Shown here piece by piece: positions 61,319 to 64,000 of a DNA stretch of 64,000 bases (positions are counted from its first letter, which is position 1; the number at the start of each line of letters is the position of its first letter). Source of the DNA: Emcibacter sp. (GTDB lineage Bacteria > Pseudomonadota > Alphaproteobacteria > Sphingomonadales > Emcibacteraceae). The stretch spans positions 2,342,001-2,406,000 of the forward strand of contig NZ_OY776217.1 in assembly GCF_963675455.1 (NCBI RefSeq), in the 5' to 3' direction. Under the pieces are notes generated by a model. That model worked only from the letters and a program-made list of their open reading frames with translations, was not told the origin of the DNA and ran no database searches. The position numbers and the translations under genes were made by a program.

Positions 61319-61630
61319 GGAAAGCCGCCCGGCCTTGGCAGTTGGTCAGTAACCCGATATATCAGGCGACAGGTCACCGGCTTCGGTCGACGCCATTTCT
61401 TAAACATGATCTCAGGTGGAGCTGAGGTGTGTCATCTGACTTGCGGTCAGAGTATCTTCTGGTTCTTTGGTGATATGGGATTGATTTTATTCGCTTGGTG
61501 CCGCAGGTAATGACGAACTCCTGCTGCGGAACCGGAAACTCATTCTGACTCTCAGGCCAAGGGCCTCAGGGAACCTTGAACAAAATGCTTTAGTGCCTGC
61601 AGCAGTATCTGGTCGTGGGGAGCTTGGCTA
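61319..61630. other. Gap without a convincing gene
   Basis: A 312-nt space between the converging CoA-transferase and acyl-CoA ligase genes. On the minus strand a frame (about 61560-61620) reads like a C-terminal helix and ends in a stop, but it has no start and no recognised family. No clear terminator hairpin is seen. Confidence 0.55.
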
Positions 61631-63127
61631 TTATTTCACCAGAAGGTTGGCCAGTTCGCGCTTTACGACCTTGCCGTTAGGACTTTTGGGGAAATCCTCA
61701 AGGAAAATATAACGTTTGGGTCTTTTGAAACGCGCCATATGTTCAAGGCAATGTGCTTCAAGCAATTTTTCATCGGGAGTCGCATTTTCTTCCCAGGCGA
61801 TGAAAGCCACCACATTTTCTCCCCAGTCCGGGTCGACCTCGCCAATGACGCAGGCTTCCCTGACGCCAGGGCAGGTCAGCAGGACCTCCTCGACCTCTCG
61901 CGGATAGATATTGGTTCCGCCGGAAATGATAACTTCCTTGGACCGCCCACGCAGAGTTAATTTGCCGTCTTCATCCATAGAACCCAGATCGCCGGTGTGG
62001 AGCCACCCGCCGGACAGAGTTGTTTCTGTGGCGGTTTCATTATTCCAGTAACCGGACATGACGACATCGCCGCGACAGACGATCTCGCCGATTTCGCCCG
62101 GGGGAAGGGTATTTTTTTCCTTGTCAAATATGGCGACTTCGACGCCTGACCTTGGCCACCCCACTGAGGCAAGAACAGCATCGTCACCATCGGCAAAATC
62201 CGCGGGACGCAGGCCGGTGATGGTCATGGGAGCTTCTCCCTGGCCGTAAAGCTGACAGAAAACCGGACCGAAGACTCCAAGAGATTTACGGATTTCTTCA
62301 AGATACATCGGGCCGCCGCCATAGACGATATTTCGCAGACCTTCCGGGCGACGTCCTGTTTTTTCGATCGTCAAGCGTAGTCGCTGAACCATTGTCGGAG
62401 CCAGGAACATGCCGATATTGCCGTGATGGGCGCAGAGGTCGAGCACTTCCTCGGGCTCAAACCCGCCAGATGTGGGCACGACCTGACATGCGGCCCGCGC
62501 GACATAGGGCAGGATATAGAGTCCGGAGCCATGCGACATGGGCGCGGAATGAATGATCCCGTCATTTGGTCGAAGCGGTTCGAAATCAGCCAGATGGGCG
62601 ATTGTCATGGCCATCAGGTTGCGGTGGGATAACATTGCGCCTTTCGAACGCCCGGTGGTGCCGCTGGTGAAGAAAAGCCATGCCAGGTCATCGGGAGTAA
62701 CCTCTGCCGGAACTGTCGGTTCGCCCGCAAACATTTCATTATATTCCGGTGAGCCGATGGTGATGACGGGGATATCCAGGTTTTGCTGTCCCAGATTCTG
62801 TGCCTCGGCCGCTGTTACGAAGATCAGACCGGCTTCAGCGTCTGTAATGATTTCAGATATTTCGCGACCATGCAGCTTTGCATTTACTGGAACGACCACA
62901 CAGCCTGCGGCCCATGTGGCAAACATAATCTCGATATACTCGGGGCAGTTTTTGGCAATGACCGCTACCCGGCCGCCGGGGGGGACTGCATCAGCCAGAT
63001 ATGCGGCGAGTCTCAGGCTGCGGTTGTGCAGTTCGGCCCAGGTACAGAATTCATCTGTGCCGTGATAAATTGCGCATTCATTTCTATAGCGGGTTGCCCC
63101 AAGGGTAAGTAAATTGAAAATGTTCAT
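61631..63127 (-). CDS. AMP-forming acyl-CoA synthetase
   Basis: A 498-residue ANL-superfamily ligase. Seen: FFTSGTTGRSKGAMLSH (about 152-168), LYGQGEAPM in place of the YGxTE motif, GWLHTGDLG, GRSKEVIISGGTNIYPREVEE, and the C-terminal FPKSPNGKVVKRELA with the catalytic Lys. It is smaller than the ligase at 15.7-17.3 kb and diverges in the acyl-binding region. It follows a GntR regulator gene by 81 nt in the same direction; GGAG lies upstream of the start. Confidence 0.92.
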   Translation of the reverse strand: MNIFNLLTLGATRYRNECAIYHGTDEFCTWAELHNRSLRLAAYLADAVPPGGRVAVIAKNCPEYIEIMFATWAAGCVVVPVNAKLHGREISEIITDAEAGLIFVTAAEAQNLGQQNLDIPVITIGSPEYNEMFAGEPTVPAEVTPDDLAWLFFTSGTTGRSKGAMLSHRNLMAMTIAHLADFEPLRPNDGIIHSAPMSHGSGLYILPYVARAACQVVPTSGGFEPEEVLDLCAHHGNIGMFLAPTMVQRLRLTIEKTGRRPEGLRNIVYGGGPMYLEEIRKSLGVFGPVFCQLYGQGEAPMTITGLRPADFADGDDAVLASVGWPRSGVEVAIFDKEKNTLPPGEIGEIVCRGDVVMSGYWNNETATETTLSGGWLHTGDLGSMDEDGKLTLRGRSKEVIISGGTNIYPREVEEVLLTCPGVREACVIGEVDPDWGENVVAFIAWEENATPDEKLLEAHCLEHMARFKRPKRYIFLEDFPKSPNGKVVKRELANLLVK

Positions 63128-63208
63128 CAGTAGAACGCTCCTAATTCAAGAGGAGATAAGTATACGGGTTGAGCTCCGCCGGTTCCGTTCCTTTGGAATG
63201 CTGTCTCT

Positions 63209-63901
63209 CTATGCCTCGGCCGAAGACCAGGCGTCCACAAGGATCTCCTGGGTTCTTGCAAAATGCCTGTCGAGCACCGCTTGACCAAGATCCGCATCCC
63301 GCGCCAATACGGCCTGTAAAATTTCCTTATGCTCGGCTGGGGCATCACGATGAGGCGCCATTGAAACGGTAAGATACCGATACCGCTGTGTGCGTTCTGC
63401 GAGCCCCGCACATATCAGTATCAGGGAAGGGGACTTACAGCCTTCAATGAGGCAGCGGTGAAATTTTTCATGGGCCTCGATCCATTCTTCCCTGAGATAG
63501 TTTGTATCTCCAAACTCATGATCGAGTGTCGCAAGCTCGGCGTAGGCCGCACTCACTTTTGCCTCCCATTGCGGCGTACCGTGTTCGATGGCCTGCCTGA
63601 TCGCAATGCCTTCAATCTGTCTCCGGGTTTGCATCAGATCCTCGAGGTCGGGGACTGATAACTCGGAGGTAATGAACCCGCGCTGGTCCAGGGCGCGAAC
63701 CAGGCCCTCGGAACTCAGCTTTGCCAAGGCTTCGCGCACCACGCTCAGGCTGGTGCTGAATCTTTCCTGAAGGTCTTTGAGCCGGAGCTTTTTACTGGGA
63801 GGGATACGGCCGCACAGGATGTCGGACCGTAATTCCTCATAGGTTCGGCCCGTCAGGCTTCTGTTTGCCTTTAATCCACTATTTTCAATCAACTCGTTCA
63901 T
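63209..63901 (-). CDS. GntR-family (FCD/FadR-type) transcriptional regulator
   Basis: A 230-residue GntR regulator. The winged helix has TYEELRSDILCGRIPPSKKL and DLQERFSTSLSVVREALAKL (about 16-58). The FCD domain carries DLMQTRRQIEGIAIRQAIEHG, then FHRCLIEGCKSPSLI and APHRDAPAEHKEILQAVLARD, with the acidic/His positions usual for a metal-dependent ligand pocket. The start at 63901 follows CGGAGAGG; a longer frame from 63928 is possible. It is encoded upstream of the acyl-CoA ligase and may control it and, through TTGTATACAA sites, the divergent CoA-transferase and lyase operons. Confidence 0.9.
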   Translation of the reverse strand: MNELIENSGLKANRSLTGRTYEELRSDILCGRIPPSKKLRLKDLQERFSTSLSVVREALAKLSSEGLVRALDQRGFITSELSVPDLEDLMQTRRQIEGIAIRQAIEHGTPQWEAKVSAAYAELATLDHEFGDTNYLREEWIEAHEKFHRCLIEGCKSPSLILICAGLAERTQRYRYLTVSMAPHRDAPAEHKEILQAVLARDADLGQAVLDRHFARTQEILVDAWSSAEA

Positions 63902-64000
63902 GACCTCTCCGCTGTACGACTTATCCATCTAAAGGTTTAGCCCTTTATGCTCCTCGGGTAAATGCCGATTCAGGGACTCATGTGGTTTCCCAAAAGCTGA

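Noticed and set aside
61560..61620. Minus-strand frame reading like the C-terminus of a protein
   Set aside because: Short, without a start or a recognised family; probably chance.
1..64000. tRNA, rRNA, CRISPR array, insertion sequence or prophage
   Set aside because: None could be recognised on reading both strands; no clustered repeats, transposase or integrase motifs were found.

Overview
The window is bacterial chromosomal DNA of moderate GC content, densely coding on both strands. The gene mix suggests a Gram-negative, probably marine or sphingomonad-like alphaproteobacterium: large TonB-dependent receptors whose mature N-termini begin with an EEVIV(S/T)ARRR-type stretch, a CYP101-type P450, FCD-type GntR regulators, a LuxR-type regulator with an apparent autoinducer-binding domain, and an RND metal pump. 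This placement is an inference from gene content; there is no rRNA or other marker gene. I see no tRNA, rRNA, CRISPR array, insertion sequence or prophage.

Layout. (1) 1-5.0 kb: an operon with the 3' part of a CusA/CzcA-type RND pump, a DUF3240 protein, a PepSY-like secreted protein and an OmpR-type two-component system, closed by a terminator. (2) 5.1-8.5 kb: a possibly frameshifted small ORF, then a translationally coupled PrnB-like (haem dioxygenase superfamily) gene and aminotransferase, divergent from an Lrp/AsnC regulator. (3) 8.7-9.3 kb: a scar in which the 3' end of an AraC regulator gene and the 3' end of an acyltransferase (E2) gene abut on opposite strands. (4) 9.5-63.9 kb: about 54 kb made almost entirely of catabolic genes, with uptake receptors and local regulators.

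The catabolic region has these blocks. 9.5-21.7 kb: a CYP101-like P450, a zinc-independent MDR reductase, two SnoaL/NTF2-fold proteins, four SDRs, an ABM-domain protein, an acyl-CoA ligase, a ThuA-like protein, an acyl-CoA dehydrogenase, a Rieske ferredoxin and a LuxR-type regulator. 21.9-28.6 kb: one operon encoding a DUF35 protein (apparent ATT start), a thiolase-fold protein without the usual catalytic His, an acyl-CoA dehydrogenase, a TPP-dependent 2-oxoacid dehydrogenase (E1 alpha, E1 beta, E2) and a limonene-epoxide-hydrolase-like protein. 28.6-34.3 kb: a TIM-barrel protein, an SDR, a Rieske oxygenase, a second ThuA protein, a second MDR reductase and another SDR. 34.3-40.6 kb: a c-type cytochrome coupled to a Tat-exported flavoprotein, a GMC oxidoreductase, and an acyl-CoA dehydrogenase with an APH-fold kinase. 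40.9-50.5 kb: a TonB receptor, two more Rieske oxygenases, an SDR, dihydrolipoamide dehydrogenase (E3) and an exported beta-propeller protein with a CxxCH motif. 51.0-63.9 kb: two GntR/FCD regulators, a TonB receptor, an N-carbamoylsarcosine-amidase-like hydrolase, HyuB and HyuA, HMG-CoA lyase, a class III CoA-transferase and an acyl-CoA ligase, with two TTGTATACAA palindromes in the divergent promoter.

Taken together, the island looks like a pathway for a cyclic, poorly soluble compound, terpenoid- or steroid-like. In that reading it is imported by TonB receptors, oxidised by P450, Rieske and flavin enzymes, activated with CoA, shortened by acyl-CoA dehydrogenases and a thiolase-fold lyase, and finished by the 2-oxoacid dehydrogenase and HMG-CoA lyase. 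The substrate is not established by the sequence. All family assignments are by reading motifs, not by database search.
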